Shown here: in pieces, positions 50,241 to 58,858 of the stretch
Position numbering within the stretch: position 1 is the first letter of the stretch
Layout: each line of letters starts with the position of its first letter
Assembly: GCA_050948865.1 (NCBI GenBank)
Contig: JBMNEQ010000002.1
Location: 124,001 to 188,000, forward strand
Direction of reading: 5' to 3'
Length of the DNA: 64,000 bases
Source: SKGN01 sp050948865
GTDB taxonomy: Bacteria > Bacillota_I > Bacilli_A > RF39 > UBA660
Translations under genes and position numbers: made by a program
Notes under the pieces: model-generated
Told to the model about the DNA's origin: nothing
Seen by the model: only the letters and a program-made list of their open reading frames with translations
Databases searched by the model: none

Positions 50241-52708
50241 TGAATAAGTATAGGTTATTTCTAACGAGTATATTTCTTTTTCTTTTTTTGGTTATTTTAC
50301 CAATCAAGGTAGAAGCTTTAAGTTATAAAAGTGATTTTGTTGATTTAAAAAGTGATGTTGTTTTTCAGACTGATGAATTTGAATTAGATTTAAAATATAT
50401 TGAATTTGCTAATGAGATAATTGATAAACCAGCTGCCATAACTGGTGAGGGAAGAAGAAAAATTAGTAATATATATTATTATCATTATGTAGTTTACTAT
50501 TATAATGATCAAAAAGAAGAGATTGGGGCAACTGATGGTTATAATGGGATATGGAATATGATTTCAGACTCAGCTGGTAGTTATCTAAGCAGTTTTTTAG
50601 AATCGAAAGATATGAAATTACCTTATAAACTGTCAGATATTAAATATTATAAATTATTTATTGAACCATCTACAAAAGAAATGGTTGATAATTATAACTA
50701 TGAAAATTATAAAAAAATTAATATGAATGGACTTGATCCAATTACTGATTTTAATACAATAGAGATGAAGATTGGTGAAAAGATTATAACTTCTAATGAA
50801 AGTAATAATGACAATATTAATAATTATATAAATACTTATGGAAATGGTGAATATGCATTAACAAAATATAAAATAGATATTAAGGTCAATGAAAATAATA
50901 CATTTAATATAACAGAATTTATAACAGCTTATTTTAATGTAGAGAAGCATGGAATTTTTAGAAAAATACCATTAAGAAATAAAGTTGTTAGATTAGATGG
51001 TACAAAAAGTAATAATCGTGCCAAAATAAGTGATATAAGAGTTAATGAACAATCTATTACATATAATGAGTTGGGTTATCAAGTTATAAAAATTGGTGAT
51101 CCTAATTCTATTTCAATTGGTAGCAAAGATTATGTAATTAATTATTTATATAACATTGGAAAAGATACTGGTAAAGGGTATGATGAATTTTATTTTAATT
51201 TAATAGGTTATGAATGGGATACAACGATTAGTAATGTAGAATTTACTATAACTATGCCAAAAGAGTTTGATAAAACAAAATTAGGTTTTTCAAGTGGTGT
51301 TGTTGGCTCGCTAAATACTAATAATATAGAATATAATGTTGATGGTAATGTAATAAAAGGTAGATATAATGGTGTTTTAGATGTAGGTGAATCATTAACA
51401 GTAAGATTAGAACTTCCGGAAGGTTATTTTGTTGGCTCTAGTGATAATTTTGCTCTAATGATAATTATATTATTTGTTTTGCCAATTGCCTTTGCTATTA
51501 TTTCATTCTTATTATGGGTTAAATATGGTAAAGATGATAAAGTTATTGAAACAGTAGAATTTTATCCTCCAGAAGGTTTTAATAGTGCGGAAGTTGGCTT
51601 TTTATATAAAGGTCAAGTTGATGAGAAAGATGTAGTTTCATTATTAATATATTTAGCGAACAAGGGATATATAAGGATAGAAGAATCAGAAGAAAAGTCT
51701 CTATTCTCTACTAAAAAAGGTTTTAAGATAATAAAAATGAAAGAGTATGATGGGAATAATATAAATGAAAAAGTATTCCTAAAGGGATTATTTAATACAA
51801 AAAGAAGTAGCATAACTTCAGCGATTAAGTTAATGAAGGATATGAAAAATTCTAAGCAAGAGGTTACAGATGAAAATAATTCACAATCAAAATTAGAAGA
51901 AGTTACAGCAATTGATTTGTATGATAGTTTTTATGTTATATTAAAGGTTATTGTGGAAAATCTAAACGATAAAGAAAACAAAGATAAAATATTTGAAAAA
52001 TCAACATCTGGTAAATCGATAGCTGTTATTTTAATGATAATTATATCTGTATTTATTATAATTGGTATTCCTACTTTGGAATATTCTGGTGTTGGTGAAT
52101 TAGGGATGACATTGTTTATAACTTTATTTTATATTCCATTCTATGCTGTTATTTTTATTAAAAAGATGCCACTAATAATTAGATTACTCTGGGGAGGTTT
52201 TACAATTTTTCATTCTATTATGTTTTTTAGTGTGTTTCCAATAAGAGAAGCATTGTTTGATAATTCTATTTTATTATTAGGCTTTTTAGTTGGTTTAGTT
52301 TGCATAATTTTTATGATTATCTGTTTTAAAGCAATGCCTAAAAGAACTCCTTATGGAAACGAAATATTAGGTAAGATAAAAGGGTTTAGAAATTTCTTGG
52401 AAACAGCAGAAAAACCTAAACTAGAAGAATTAGTAATGCAAAATCCACTTTATTTTTATAATATATTGCCATTTACTTATGTATTGGGTGTGTCTGATAA
52501 ATGGATTAAAAAATTTGAAACAATAAGTTTACAAGAACCTGATTGGTATGGTGGAAGTGCAGCATTTAGTATGGCATCGTTTGGAAGTTTTATGGATTCA
52601 ACAATGTCTTCAGCTTCAAGCGCTATGTCATCTAGCTCTTCTAGTAGTAGTAGTGGTGGAGGATCATCAGGTGGTGGTTCAGGTGGTGGTGGGGGTGGTT
52701 CTTGGTAA
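50240..52708 (+). CDS. DUF2207 membrane protein with a Gly/Ser-rich tail
   Basis: The 822-residue protein has a signal peptide (SIFLFLFLVILPIKVEALS), an extracellular DUF2207-type beta region (residues ~200-395, KYKIDIKVNENNTFNITEFI, HGIFRKIPLRN), a membrane helix at ~403-427, a cytoplasmic KYGKDDKVIETVEFYPPEGFNSAEVGFL segment, further helices at ~590-690, and a C-terminus of Ser then Gly runs ending GGSW. That tail is typical of DUF2207 partners of LemA. Function unknown; it probably acts with LemA in the membrane. Confidence 0.88.
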   Translation: MNKYRLFLTSIFLFLFLVILPIKVEALSYKSDFVDLKSDVVFQTDEFELDLKYIEFANEIIDKPAAITGEGRRKISNIYYYHYVVYYYNDQKEEIGATDGYNGIWNMISDSAGSYLSSFLESKDMKLPYKLSDIKYYKLFIEPSTKEMVDNYNYENYKKINMNGLDPITDFNTIEMKIGEKIITSNESNNDNINNYINTYGNGEYALTKYKIDIKVNENNTFNITEFITAYFNVEKHGIFRKIPLRNKVVRLDGTKSNNRAKISDIRVNEQSITYNELGYQVIKIGDPNSISIGSKDYVINYLYNIGKDTGKGYDEFYFNLIGYEWDTTISNVEFTITMPKEFDKTKLGFSSGVVGSLNTNNIEYNVDGNVIKGRYNGVLDVGESLTVRLELPEGYFVGSSDNFALMIIILFVLPIAFAIISFLLWVKYGKDDKVIETVEFYPPEGFNSAEVGFLYKGQVDEKDVVSLLIYLANKGYIRIEESEEKSLFSTKKGFKIIKMKEYDGNNINEKVFLKGLFNTKRSSITSAIKLMKDMKNSKQEVTDENNSQSKLEEVTAIDLYDSFYVILKVIVENLNDKENKDKIFEKSTSGKSIAVILMIIISVFIIIGIPTLEYSGVGELGMTLFITLFYIPFYAVIFIKKMPLIIRLLWGGFTIFHSIMFFSVFPIREALFDNSILLLGFLVGLVCIIFMIICFKAMPKRTPYGNEILGKIKGFRNFLETAEKPKLEELVMQNPLYFYNILPFTYVLGVSDKWIKKFETISLQEPDWYGGSAAFSMASFGSFMDSTMSSASSAMSSSSSSSSSGGGSSGGGSGGGGGGSW

Positions 52709-52780
52709 AATTTTATTTATTCTATAAGAATTGTAAAATGGAGTGTAATTATTTTTTGGAAGTAGTAATTATAAGAAAAG

Positions 52781-52805
52781 CAAGTAATTTAATACTTGTT
52801 TTTTT
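52781..52805 (+). terminator. Terminator after the DUF2207 gene
   Basis: CAAGTA (52781-52786) pairs with TACTTG (52793-52798), followed by a T run. Confidence 0.7.
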
Positions 52806-52873
52806 ATTTCTTTAAGTTAATTTTTTAGTTTGTTATAATAAACTTAATTAATATTTCTTAAAAGGAGTTAAAT

Positions 52874-53593
52874 ATGATGGAAAAAGTTAAAGAATTAGTT
52901 TCTAAATTATTAAAAGGTGATAATTCAGGACATGGTATGGAACATATAAATAGGGTTTTAAATTTATCTTTAAAATTTGCTAAAGAAGAAAAAGCTGATT
53001 TAAATATTGTAGCATTAAGTGCTTTATTACATGATGTTGATGATTATAAATTAGTTGGTAGGAAAAAAGCAAGGGATTTAACTAATGCTAAAAAGATAAT
53101 GGAAATAGCAAAGATAGAAAAAGATATTCAAAAAAAAGTTTTAAAGATAATAAGAACAATGGGTTATAATAAATTATTAAAAGGAATCAGACCAGATATT
53201 ATAGAAGGAAAAATAGTATCTGATGCTGATATGTGTGATGCTCTTGGATCTAATGGAATACTTCGTAGTTATGCTTTTTCTCTTAAAAATAATCGTCTTT
53301 TTTTTGATAAAGATATTTGGCCGATAGAAGATATTTCTTATGATGATTATGTAAAAAGAGTTGCTGATACTAGTGTTTGTCATATGTTTGAAAAGATCTT
53401 AACATTAAAAGACTTAATGTTAACAGAGTCAGGTTATAAAGAGGCTTTAAAAAGACATAATATTGTAGTAGATTTTTTAAGAAATTTATTTGAAGAAGAA
53501 GAGGCTCTGGATTGGTTAGATTATTTAAATAATTATTTACTAAAGGAAAAAAATAACGTTGAATTAAAAAGTAAGTTCACGTTTGAATGCTAA
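52874..53593 (+). CDS. HD-domain phosphohydrolase
   Basis: A 239-residue soluble protein. Metal ligands of the HD fold are visible: His in SGHGMEHINRVL, the HD pair in ALLHDVDDYK and a later Asp in IVSDADMCDALG. It resembles the YedJ/YpgQ-like group of small HD hydrolases, which cleave nucleotides or related phosphate esters; the substrate is unknown. AAAGGAG lies upstream of the tandem ATGATG, so 52874 or 52877 may be used. Confidence 0.85.
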   Translation: MMEKVKELVSKLLKGDNSGHGMEHINRVLNLSLKFAKEEKADLNIVALSALLHDVDDYKLVGRKKARDLTNAKKIMEIAKIEKDIQKKVLKIIRTMGYNKLLKGIRPDIIEGKIVSDADMCDALGSNGILRSYAFSLKNNRLFFDKDIWPIEDISYDDYVKRVADTSVCHMFEKILTLKDLMLTESGYKEALKRHNIVVDFLRNLFEEEEALDWLDYLNNYLLKEKNNVELKSKFTFEC

Positions 53594-53605
53594 AATATAA
53601 TTTCG

Positions 53606-53634
53606 TTACAAAGTTCTCGTTTGTGGGAGTTTTT
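53606..53634 (+). terminator. Probable terminator after the HD-domain gene
   Basis: AAGTTCTC and GGGAGTTT can form an 8-bp stem with three G-U pairs around GTTTGT, followed by a T run. Confidence 0.45.
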
Positions 53635-53782
53635 TTAGTGTTTAAAATCTAAAAAGATGGTCTTTTTTTCAATATTATGATACTATATATTCGATGTTAT
53701 AAATTTATAGCAGCTAAAAAAGGATACGTACTTGGTCATTTTAAGACTTAGTTCCCGTATCGGAATAATAAAAAAGAATTGT

Positions 53783-55108
53783 TGTTGGCTATTATTTGCC
53801 AACCAATCATTTAAAGTTATAGTAGATTTTTAAGTGATTGGTTGACAATCATTTGTAAGCAAAATGATCATCAATGAAAACTTTATTTAATTTTATAATC
53901 ACTTAGATTAAATGTTACATTATCAGGTTTTATGTAAGAGCAATTTAATTTTTTTATAAAATTCGGATAAAGTTTTTTAGTTAATTCATATGGTGTCTTA
54001 TTATCTAAACTTACTCTTGGAGTATTGTTTATGTTATTCTCAAGAAACTTCACTGTTTCATCAGTCAAATTTTCAAAAGATGTTCCTTTAGTAAAAACCT
54101 TTCTGATGTAATAGTGATTTTTTTCTATTTCTGCTTTTTGATTTGATTGATAAGGATCACAATAAAACACATTACATATTTTTTTATTGTTTTTATAATC
54201 TCTTTCCATCATATCAGGATTGAAAAATTCTCCTCCATTGTCGGTCAAAATAATCCGTAAAACTTGAGCGTATAACTTAATACCAAGTGTGTCTTTTAAA
54301 AATACAAATTTATCATCTACTGATGCTATATTATTTTTATCTAATAAAAAAATCAACATAAACTTAGTTTTAATAATTAAAAGCGTTAATAATACTTTTG
54401 AATTACCTTGTTTTCCAATAACAGTATCCATTTGGGCAACGTTCATTCTAGGATGTATAGTTGTGAAAAGCAGATAATCGTTATAAGTTCTATTTTTTAG
54501 AATAGCTAATTCACGTCTATTTCTACGTTGATTTAATTTCCTTTTTTTGTATTTTACTTTTTTAGGTAAATCTAAATTTGTTAAAGACAAAGCGTTAATA
54601 TCAATGTACTTATAAAAAGTTGTTTTGCTCATGCAAAGAATGTCTTTGTGGTTTGCAAATACTTGGTTAACACTTTGTTTTTTATCTTTTATAAGTGGAA
54701 CTATTATTTCTTCTATTTCTTCAATCTCTTGAGGAGTGATATCAATGCCTTCTCTTGTTGTACGAAGTTTAAGTTTATATAAATCGTATGCTATCTTAGC
54801 GTTATAGTAAAGCTTTTTTTTAGAGCATCCTCCTTTGGCTGAACAATTATTACAAACATATGGAACTTTATTGAGTTTAGGACAATTTGATGTGTTTTCA
54901 TTGTTGTTTGAATATTTAGAGTATCTATTTCTTTTTACTTCTTTAGCAATAGTGGTGCGATCCTTTTCAATTGTTTTTCCAATATCAGTAAATGTAACGT
55001 TTTTTCTTATTAAAATTTCTATAACATCTCTTTGTTCTTTAGTAAGATGATTGTAACTTGATTTTGCCATTTTGACACTTCCTTTCATTAATGGCAAATA
55101 AACCAACA
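53783..55108 (-). mobile_element. IS30-family insertion sequence (ends approximate)
   Basis: The transposase gene is bracketed by an imperfect inverted repeat: TGTTGGCTATTATTTGCCA (from ~53783) and, inverted, TGGCAAATAAACCAACA (55092-55108). These would give a ~1.33-kb element, normal for IS30. A wider alternative uses the end-like sequence at 55572-55595. No clear target duplication could be fixed by eye. Confidence 0.5.
53883..55070 (-). CDS. IS30-family transposase
   Basis: A 395-residue DDE transposase. An N-terminal HTH (YNHLTKEQRDVIEILIRKN, FTDIGKTIEKDRTTIAKEV), a Cys-rich patch (YVCNNCSAKGGCSKKK) and catalytic residues in VAQMDTVIGK (Asp), ILTDNGGEF (Asp) and KAEIEKNHYYIR (Glu). ATG 55070 has AGGAAG 8 nt upstream; a longer in-frame start lacks an RBS. 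The gene appears intact. Confidence 0.93.
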   Translation of the reverse strand: MAKSSYNHLTKEQRDVIEILIRKNVTFTDIGKTIEKDRTTIAKEVKRNRYSKYSNNNENTSNCPKLNKVPYVCNNCSAKGGCSKKKLYYNAKIAYDLYKLKLRTTREGIDITPQEIEEIEEIIVPLIKDKKQSVNQVFANHKDILCMSKTTFYKYIDINALSLTNLDLPKKVKYKKRKLNQRRNRRELAILKNRTYNDYLLFTTIHPRMNVAQMDTVIGKQGNSKVLLTLLIIKTKFMLIFLLDKNNIASVDDKFVFLKDTLGIKLYAQVLRIILTDNGGEFFNPDMMERDYKNNKKICNVFYCDPYQSNQKAEIEKNHYYIRKVFTKGTSFENLTDETVKFLENNINNTPRVSLDNKTPYELTKKLYPNFIKKLNCSYIKPDNVTFNLSDYKIK

Positions 55109-55394
55109 TAGAATATAATATAACTAATTAATAAATATAGCAAAGTAAAATTCATTTCTAATAATTGATGAACTAAGTTTGATGGTTAAAATCCCTAAAT
55201 TATTAAGTGATATGAATTTGCTCGTTTCTTGTTTGTTATATATAATGAATTAGGAATTTAAAAAATAGGTTCTTAATAAAAACAGTTCTATTACAGATGA
55301 TATTACTGATAAAGATTGGATTTAAGTCAAGTATTTAGACGCTTTTTTATAAACGTTTTAATTTATATTTAAATTTATTCCAATTTCCTTTATG

Positions 55395-55480
55395 ATTTTA
55401 GGAACCCAATTCGTGTTAATTTTGTCGTGGAAAGCGTATAGACGCTTTCGCTTTTACGACTAACACGAATTGCCTAAAAT
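55395..55480. repeat. 86-nt imperfect inverted repeat / hairpin
   Basis: Four paired blocks: ATTTTAGG with CCTAAAAT (55473-55480), AATTCGTGTTA (55408-55418) with TAACACGAATT (55461-55471), GTCGT (55424-55428) with ACGAC (55456-55460), AAAGCGT (55431-55437) with ACGCTTT (55442-55448) around ATAG. It is GC-richer than its surroundings and non-coding. Confidence 0.8.
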
Positions 55481-55511
55481 AATAAAGTTTTCTCGGCATA
55501 AATACAAAAAA

Positions 55512-55534
55512 ATTCCTTAAAAGGAATCCAAAAA
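55512..55534 (-). terminator. Minus-strand hairpin terminator
   Basis: ATTCCTT/AAGGAAT (55512-55527), perfect palindrome with AA loop. The minus strand continues into TTTTTTT, whereas the plus strand does not, so it acts leftwards, toward the IS30 gene. Confidence 0.65.
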
Positions 55535-55571
55535 ATTATTTCAACAACTAAGTTCCCATATGGTAGTTGGG

Positions 55572-55595
55572 CGGGAACTTACCTTTTTATTTAAC
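55572..55595 (-). repeat. 24-nt sequence shared with 63023-63046 (mobile-element end)
   Basis: On the minus strand this equals the 24 bases at 63023-63046 (GTTAAATAAAAAGG then TAAGTTCCCG). In both places AAGTTCCC is followed 15 nt later by GGGAA(C/T)TT, forming an 8-bp stem with an identical loop length. Confidence 0.8.
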
Positions 55596-55612
55596 AAAGG
55601 AAAAAAATAATA

Positions 55613-55641
55613 TTGACCATCTTTAGATAATGAGGTAAAAT
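55613..55641 (+). promoter_or_regulatory. Promoter of tRNA-Ser
   Basis: TTGACC (55613-55618), 17-nt spacer, TAAAAT (55636-55641). It starts 18 nt after the mobile-element end. Confidence 0.65.
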
Positions 55642-55652
55642 AAAGATGTATT

Positions 55653-55745
55653 GGAGCAGTACTCAAGTAGGCTGAAGAGGCGCCCCTGCTAAGGGCGTAG
55701 ATCGGGAAAACCGGTGCGAGGGTTCGAATCTCTCCTGCTCCGCCA
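55653..55745 (+). tRNA. tRNA-Ser (anticodon GCT)
   Basis: GGAGCAG pairs with CTGCTCC, CCA is encoded, stem CGCCC/GGGCG encloses loop CTGCTAA. A long variable arm (GATCGGGAAAACCGGTGC) supports serine. Confidence 0.95.
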
Positions 55746-55810
55746 AATTTATTTATTAAAAATATTTAAAAAGGCTTGCTTTTTTTTAAGTTTTATTTTA
55801 AAATATTAAA

Positions 55811-55970
55811 TACAAACCCAAGAAGAATAGTTATGTTTTATCATTGGAAATTAATTTCTAATGTTTTGTAGAAATATCTACATGTAGCTTTGACTACTTA
55901 AAATAAGTGTGATTTATTCACGATACAGTTTTAACTGTTTTAACAAACTATTCTCTGGGTTTGTTTTTTT
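55811..55970 (+). ncRNA. Candidate structured non-coding RNA, unknown class
   Basis: Promoter TTGCTT (55776-55781)-N17-TAAAAT (55799-55804) precedes it. A long closing stem pairs CAAACCCA and AGAATAGTT at the 5' end with AACTATTCT and TGGGTTTG at the 3' end (17 bp with a small bulge), directly followed by eight T. Inside are several small hairpins: CATTGGAAATTAATTTCTAATG region, TGTAGA-AATA-TCTACA, GTAG/CTAC, GTGA/TCAC and ACAGTT-TT-AACTGT. No ORF. I cannot assign it to 6S, SRP, RNase P or tmRNA. Confidence 0.55.
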
Positions 55971-56009
55971 TATAATGGGCATATGCTATAATTAAATGTG
56001 GTGAAAGAT

Positions 56010-57710
56010 ATGGGAAAGATAAAAATATTAAATGAAATTTTAACGAATAAAATTGCTGCTGGAGAAGTAGTAGAGCGTTTGGTTTCGGTAGTTAAAGAAT
56101 TAGTAGAAAATAGTATTGATGCTAAAAGTACTAATATTAAAATTGATTTATTAAATAGTGGTATTAAAGAAATAAAAGTAACGGATAATGGTAGTGGGAT
56201 GAGTAAAGAAGATGCTTTATTATCTTTTTCTTCTCATGCAACTAGCAAAATTAAAAATGAACAAGATTTAAATTTTATTGCTTCCTTGGGATTTAGAGGA
56301 GAAGCTTTAGCTTCTATAGCTTCAGTAAGTGAAGTAATATTAAAAACAAGTATGGGAAAGAAAGGAACAGTTATTAATGTTAAAGGTGGTAAAATACTTA
56401 AAGAATCAGTAGCTCCCGCTAGAAAGGGAACTATTATCATTGTTAAAAACCTCTTTTATAATACTCCCGCTCGTTTAAAACATTTGAGTAGTTTATATCA
56501 TGAACAAGCTTTAATAGTCGACTATATAAATAAAATAGCATTATCTTATCCAAATATTTCTTTTTCTTTAACTAACGATAAGAAGAGTTTATTTTTAACT
56601 GATGGATTAGGTAAGCAATTAAAAGTTATTAAAGAGATTTATGGAATAGAAGTAGTTAAAAAGATGTTAAAGATTGAAGGAAGTAATGATGATTATGAAA
56701 TATCTGGTTTTATTTCTTATCCAGAAGTAACTAAATCTAATCGTAATTCTCTTATTACTTTGGTTAATGGCCGTGTTGTTCGTAATTTTGAATTAAATAA
56801 AGCTCTTAATGAAGCTTATCATACTTATAAACCAGAAGATCGTTTTCCAATAGTTATTTTAAATATAAAAACAGATCCTTCTTTAATAGATGTAAATATT
56901 CATCCCACTAAATTAGATATAAAGTTTAGTAAATTTAATGATTTAAAAGAATTAATTTATCAAGAGATTCAATCAAAATTAAAAAGTATTTCTTTAATAC
57001 CAGAAATTAAAGAAAAAGAAGAAAACTATAGTTATGAAGAAATTACTTTAGAGATCGAAAGAAAAGTTGCAGAACCAGTTATTGATTATTCTATTTTTGA
57101 AGAATTAAAAGAAGAAGAAGAAAGTAATAAAATTCCTGAACTTTATCCGATTGGAGCTATTCAAGGAACCTATCTTGTTTGTCAAAATGAAAAAGGGATG
57201 TATTTAATTGATCAACATGCCGCTAATGAGAGGATTAATTATGAGTATTACTTAAAAAAGTTAGGTCAACCAACTTTAGAATATACTTCTTTATTAGTCC
57301 CAATTACGATTGAATTATCTAATAATGAATATTTGATTTTAAAAGAGAATATGGAAGTTTTAATTAATATGGGTTTTGAGGTTGATGAAATTGGGATTAA
57401 TACTATTTTAATAAGAAGTCATCCTTTATGGTTACCTAAAAATTATGAGGAAGAAGCTATTAGAAAGATTATTGATGTTTTAATAATTAAAGAAAAGGAT
57501 TTTAGGATAGAGAAATTTAATGAATCTATTGCTATTATGATTAGTTGTAAAATGTCAATAAAAGCTAATGAAAATATTAGTATTAGGGAAATGGAAACCT
57601 TAATTGATAATTTACGTTCTTGTTTAAATCCTTGGACTTGTCCTCATGGTCGCCCTGTAATTGTTTTTTATTCTAACTATGAATTAGAAAGAATGTTTAA
57701 AAGATCTTAA
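56010..57710 (+). CDS. mutL: DNA mismatch repair protein MutL
   Basis: A 566-residue GHKL ATPase that couples mismatch recognition to strand incision. N-terminal ILNEILTNKIAAGEVVERL, ENSIDAKST, DNGSGM, SFSSHATSKI and LGFRGEALASI are the ATP site. The C-terminal endonuclease motif DQHA-x2-E-x4-E is present (DQHAANERINYE) with a late CPHGRP metal motif, so strand nicking is expected. An extended -10 (TGC TATAAT, 55987-55992) lies so close that the leader is very short; GTG 55998 is an alternative start. mutS is not adjacent. Confidence 0.95.
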   Translation: MGKIKILNEILTNKIAAGEVVERLVSVVKELVENSIDAKSTNIKIDLLNSGIKEIKVTDNGSGMSKEDALLSFSSHATSKIKNEQDLNFIASLGFRGEALASIASVSEVILKTSMGKKGTVINVKGGKILKESVAPARKGTIIIVKNLFYNTPARLKHLSSLYHEQALIVDYINKIALSYPNISFSLTNDKKSLFLTDGLGKQLKVIKEIYGIEVVKKMLKIEGSNDDYEISGFISYPEVTKSNRNSLITLVNGRVVRNFELNKALNEAYHTYKPEDRFPIVILNIKTDPSLIDVNIHPTKLDIKFSKFNDLKELIYQEIQSKLKSISLIPEIKEKEENYSYEEITLEIERKVAEPVIDYSIFEELKEEEESNKIPELYPIGAIQGTYLVCQNEKGMYLIDQHAANERINYEYYLKKLGQPTLEYTSLLVPITIELSNNEYLILKENMEVLINMGFEVDEIGINTILIRSHPLWLPKNYEEEAIRKIIDVLIIKEKDFRIEKFNESIAIMISCKMSIKANENISIREMETLIDNLRSCLNPWTCPHGRPVIVFYSNYELERMFKRS

Positions 57711-57714
57711 AAAT

Positions 57715-57742
57715 TTGACAATAAAAAATTTTTAGGTATAAT
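57715..57742 (+). promoter_or_regulatory. Promoter of the small coiled-coil gene
   Basis: TTGACA (57715-57720), 16-nt spacer, TATAAT (57737-57742). Confidence 0.75.
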
Positions 57743-57774
57743 AATAATACTTTTATTGGAAGGGGAATGGTTAT

Positions 57775-58023
57775 ATGAGTTATACAGATGATGTTATGTC
57801 TTCATTATCAATTAATATTCGTAATTTAAATAATAATATGAGAATTATAAAAAAGTTTAGTGAAGATATGACGGTTATTAATGAAATGAACGAATTATTA
57901 AAAAGGGATATTGAATTAAGAGAAAGGGAACTTTTAATTCGAGAAAGGGAATTATCACTTCGTGAAGAAGAATTAAAAGTTAAAGAACAAGCACCTTTTG
58001 TTAAAGTAAAAACAAAATATTAA
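57775..58023 (+). CDS. Small coiled-coil protein, unknown function
   Basis: An 82-residue protein, mostly one helix. The region LLKRDIELRERELLIREREL-SLREEEL repeats an RERELxxRE pattern of seven residues, a clear coiled coil, after a polar N-terminus (SSLSINIRNLNNNMRII). It has its own strong promoter, a GGAAGGGG site and a terminator, which supports a real, well expressed gene. Not recognised. Confidence 0.65.
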   Translation: MSYTDDVMSSLSINIRNLNNNMRIIKKFSEDMTVINEMNELLKRDIELRERELLIRERELSLREEELKVKEQAPFVKVKTKY

Positions 58024-58024
58024 G

Positions 58025-58055
58025 AGGGTTTATATTAAATAAACCTTTTCTTTTT
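58025..58055 (+). terminator. Terminator after the coiled-coil gene
   Basis: GGGTTTA (58026-58032) pairs with TAAACCT (58040-58046, one G-U), followed by a T-rich tract. Confidence 0.65.
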
Positions 58056-58068
58056 AAGGGGTGAAAAG

Positions 58069-58818
58069 ATGTCAAAAATAATTGTAATTGTAGGACCAAC
58101 AGGGGTAGGGAAAACGAAATTATCTATATCTTTAGCTAAACTATTAGATGGAGAAATTATAAATGGTGATAGTGTTCAAATTTATAAAAAATTAAATATT
58201 GGAACTGCTAAAATAAAAGAAGAAGAACAAGAAAATATTCCTCATCATTTAATTGATTATCTTGAATTAGAAGAAGATTTTACTGTTTATGATTATCAAA
58301 AATTAGGAAGAAGAATAATTAAAGATATTATTGCTAGAAAAAAGGTTCCTATTATAGTTGGAGGAACAGGTTTATATATTAAGGCTTTATTATATGATTA
58401 TCAATTTAAAAAAGATAATAAAAGAGGCAATCATCTTTTATACGATGTTCTTTTTATTGGACTTACCCTAGAAAGAGAAAAATTATATCAAATAATTAAT
58501 AAACGAGTAGAGAAGATGATTCAAGAAGGATTAATAAAAGAAGGAGAAGAATTATATCAAACTAATAAAAAAAGCAAGATGTTAAATACTGTTATTGGTT
58601 ATAAAGAATTATTTAAATATTTTAATAAAGAAATAGAGTTAGAAGAAGCGATTAATTTAATTAAAAAGAATTCTCGCCATTATGCTAAAAGGCAATATAC
58701 TTGGTTTAATAATCAGATGGAGGTTCAATGGTTTAAGGTTAATTTAGATGATTTTTCTAAAACTATTGAAGAAGTAATCACTTATATTAACAATTCACTT
58801 GACAGTTTTGGTTGTTAA
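58069..58818 (+). CDS. miaA: tRNA dimethylallyltransferase MiaA (short form)
   Basis: A 249-residue enzyme adding a dimethylallyl group to A37 of tRNAs reading UNN codons. P-loop IVGPTGVGKTKLSI, DSVQIYKKLNIGTAKI (usual DSMQVYR), VGGTGLYIKALLYDY and RHYAKRQYTWFNNQ are conserved. It is about 50-60 residues shorter than most MiaA; the shortening lies mainly in the insertion after residue ~120. AAGGGGTGA precedes the ATG. mutL-miaA proximity matches many bacteria. Confidence 0.92.
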   Translation: MSKIIVIVGPTGVGKTKLSISLAKLLDGEIINGDSVQIYKKLNIGTAKIKEEEQENIPHHLIDYLELEEDFTVYDYQKLGRRIIKDIIARKKVPIIVGGTGLYIKALLYDYQFKKDNKRGNHLLYDVLFIGLTLEREKLYQIINKRVEKMIQEGLIKEGEELYQTNKKSKMLNTVIGYKELFKYFNKEIELEEAINLIKKNSRHYAKRQYTWFNNQMEVQWFKVNLDDFSKTIEEVITYINNSLDSFGC

Positions 58819-58858
58819 ACTAACTTATTTTTTGTATAATTATTATAAGGAGGCTTTC

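Larger units (their letters stand above)
55109..55652. other. Gene-free region between the IS30 gene and tRNA-Ser
   Basis: No supportable ORF. The first 280 bp are plain AT-rich sequence, with a stretch at ~55290-55324 (ITDDITDKDWI then stop) that looks like the end of a decayed gene. The rest holds the long hairpin (55395-55480), a minus-strand terminator (55512-55534), the 24-nt mobile end (55572-55595) and the tRNA-Ser promoter. Confidence 0.5.

Noticed and set aside
51613..51813. Minus-strand frame inside the DUF2207 gene, and other antisense frames (for example 17707-18027, 41452-41766, 56234-56440)
   Set aside because: They lie within well-supported genes, have no RBS and show biased composition mirrored from the sense codons.
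52630..52706. Ser/Gly runs at the end of the DUF2207 gene as a sequencing artefact or microsatellite
   Set aside because: Mixed Ser and Gly codons are used and such tails are normal in LemA-linked DUF2207 proteins.
55290..55324. Short frame ending ITDDITDKDWI as a gene
   Set aside because: Only a short open stretch without a start or RBS; at most a remnant of a decayed gene.
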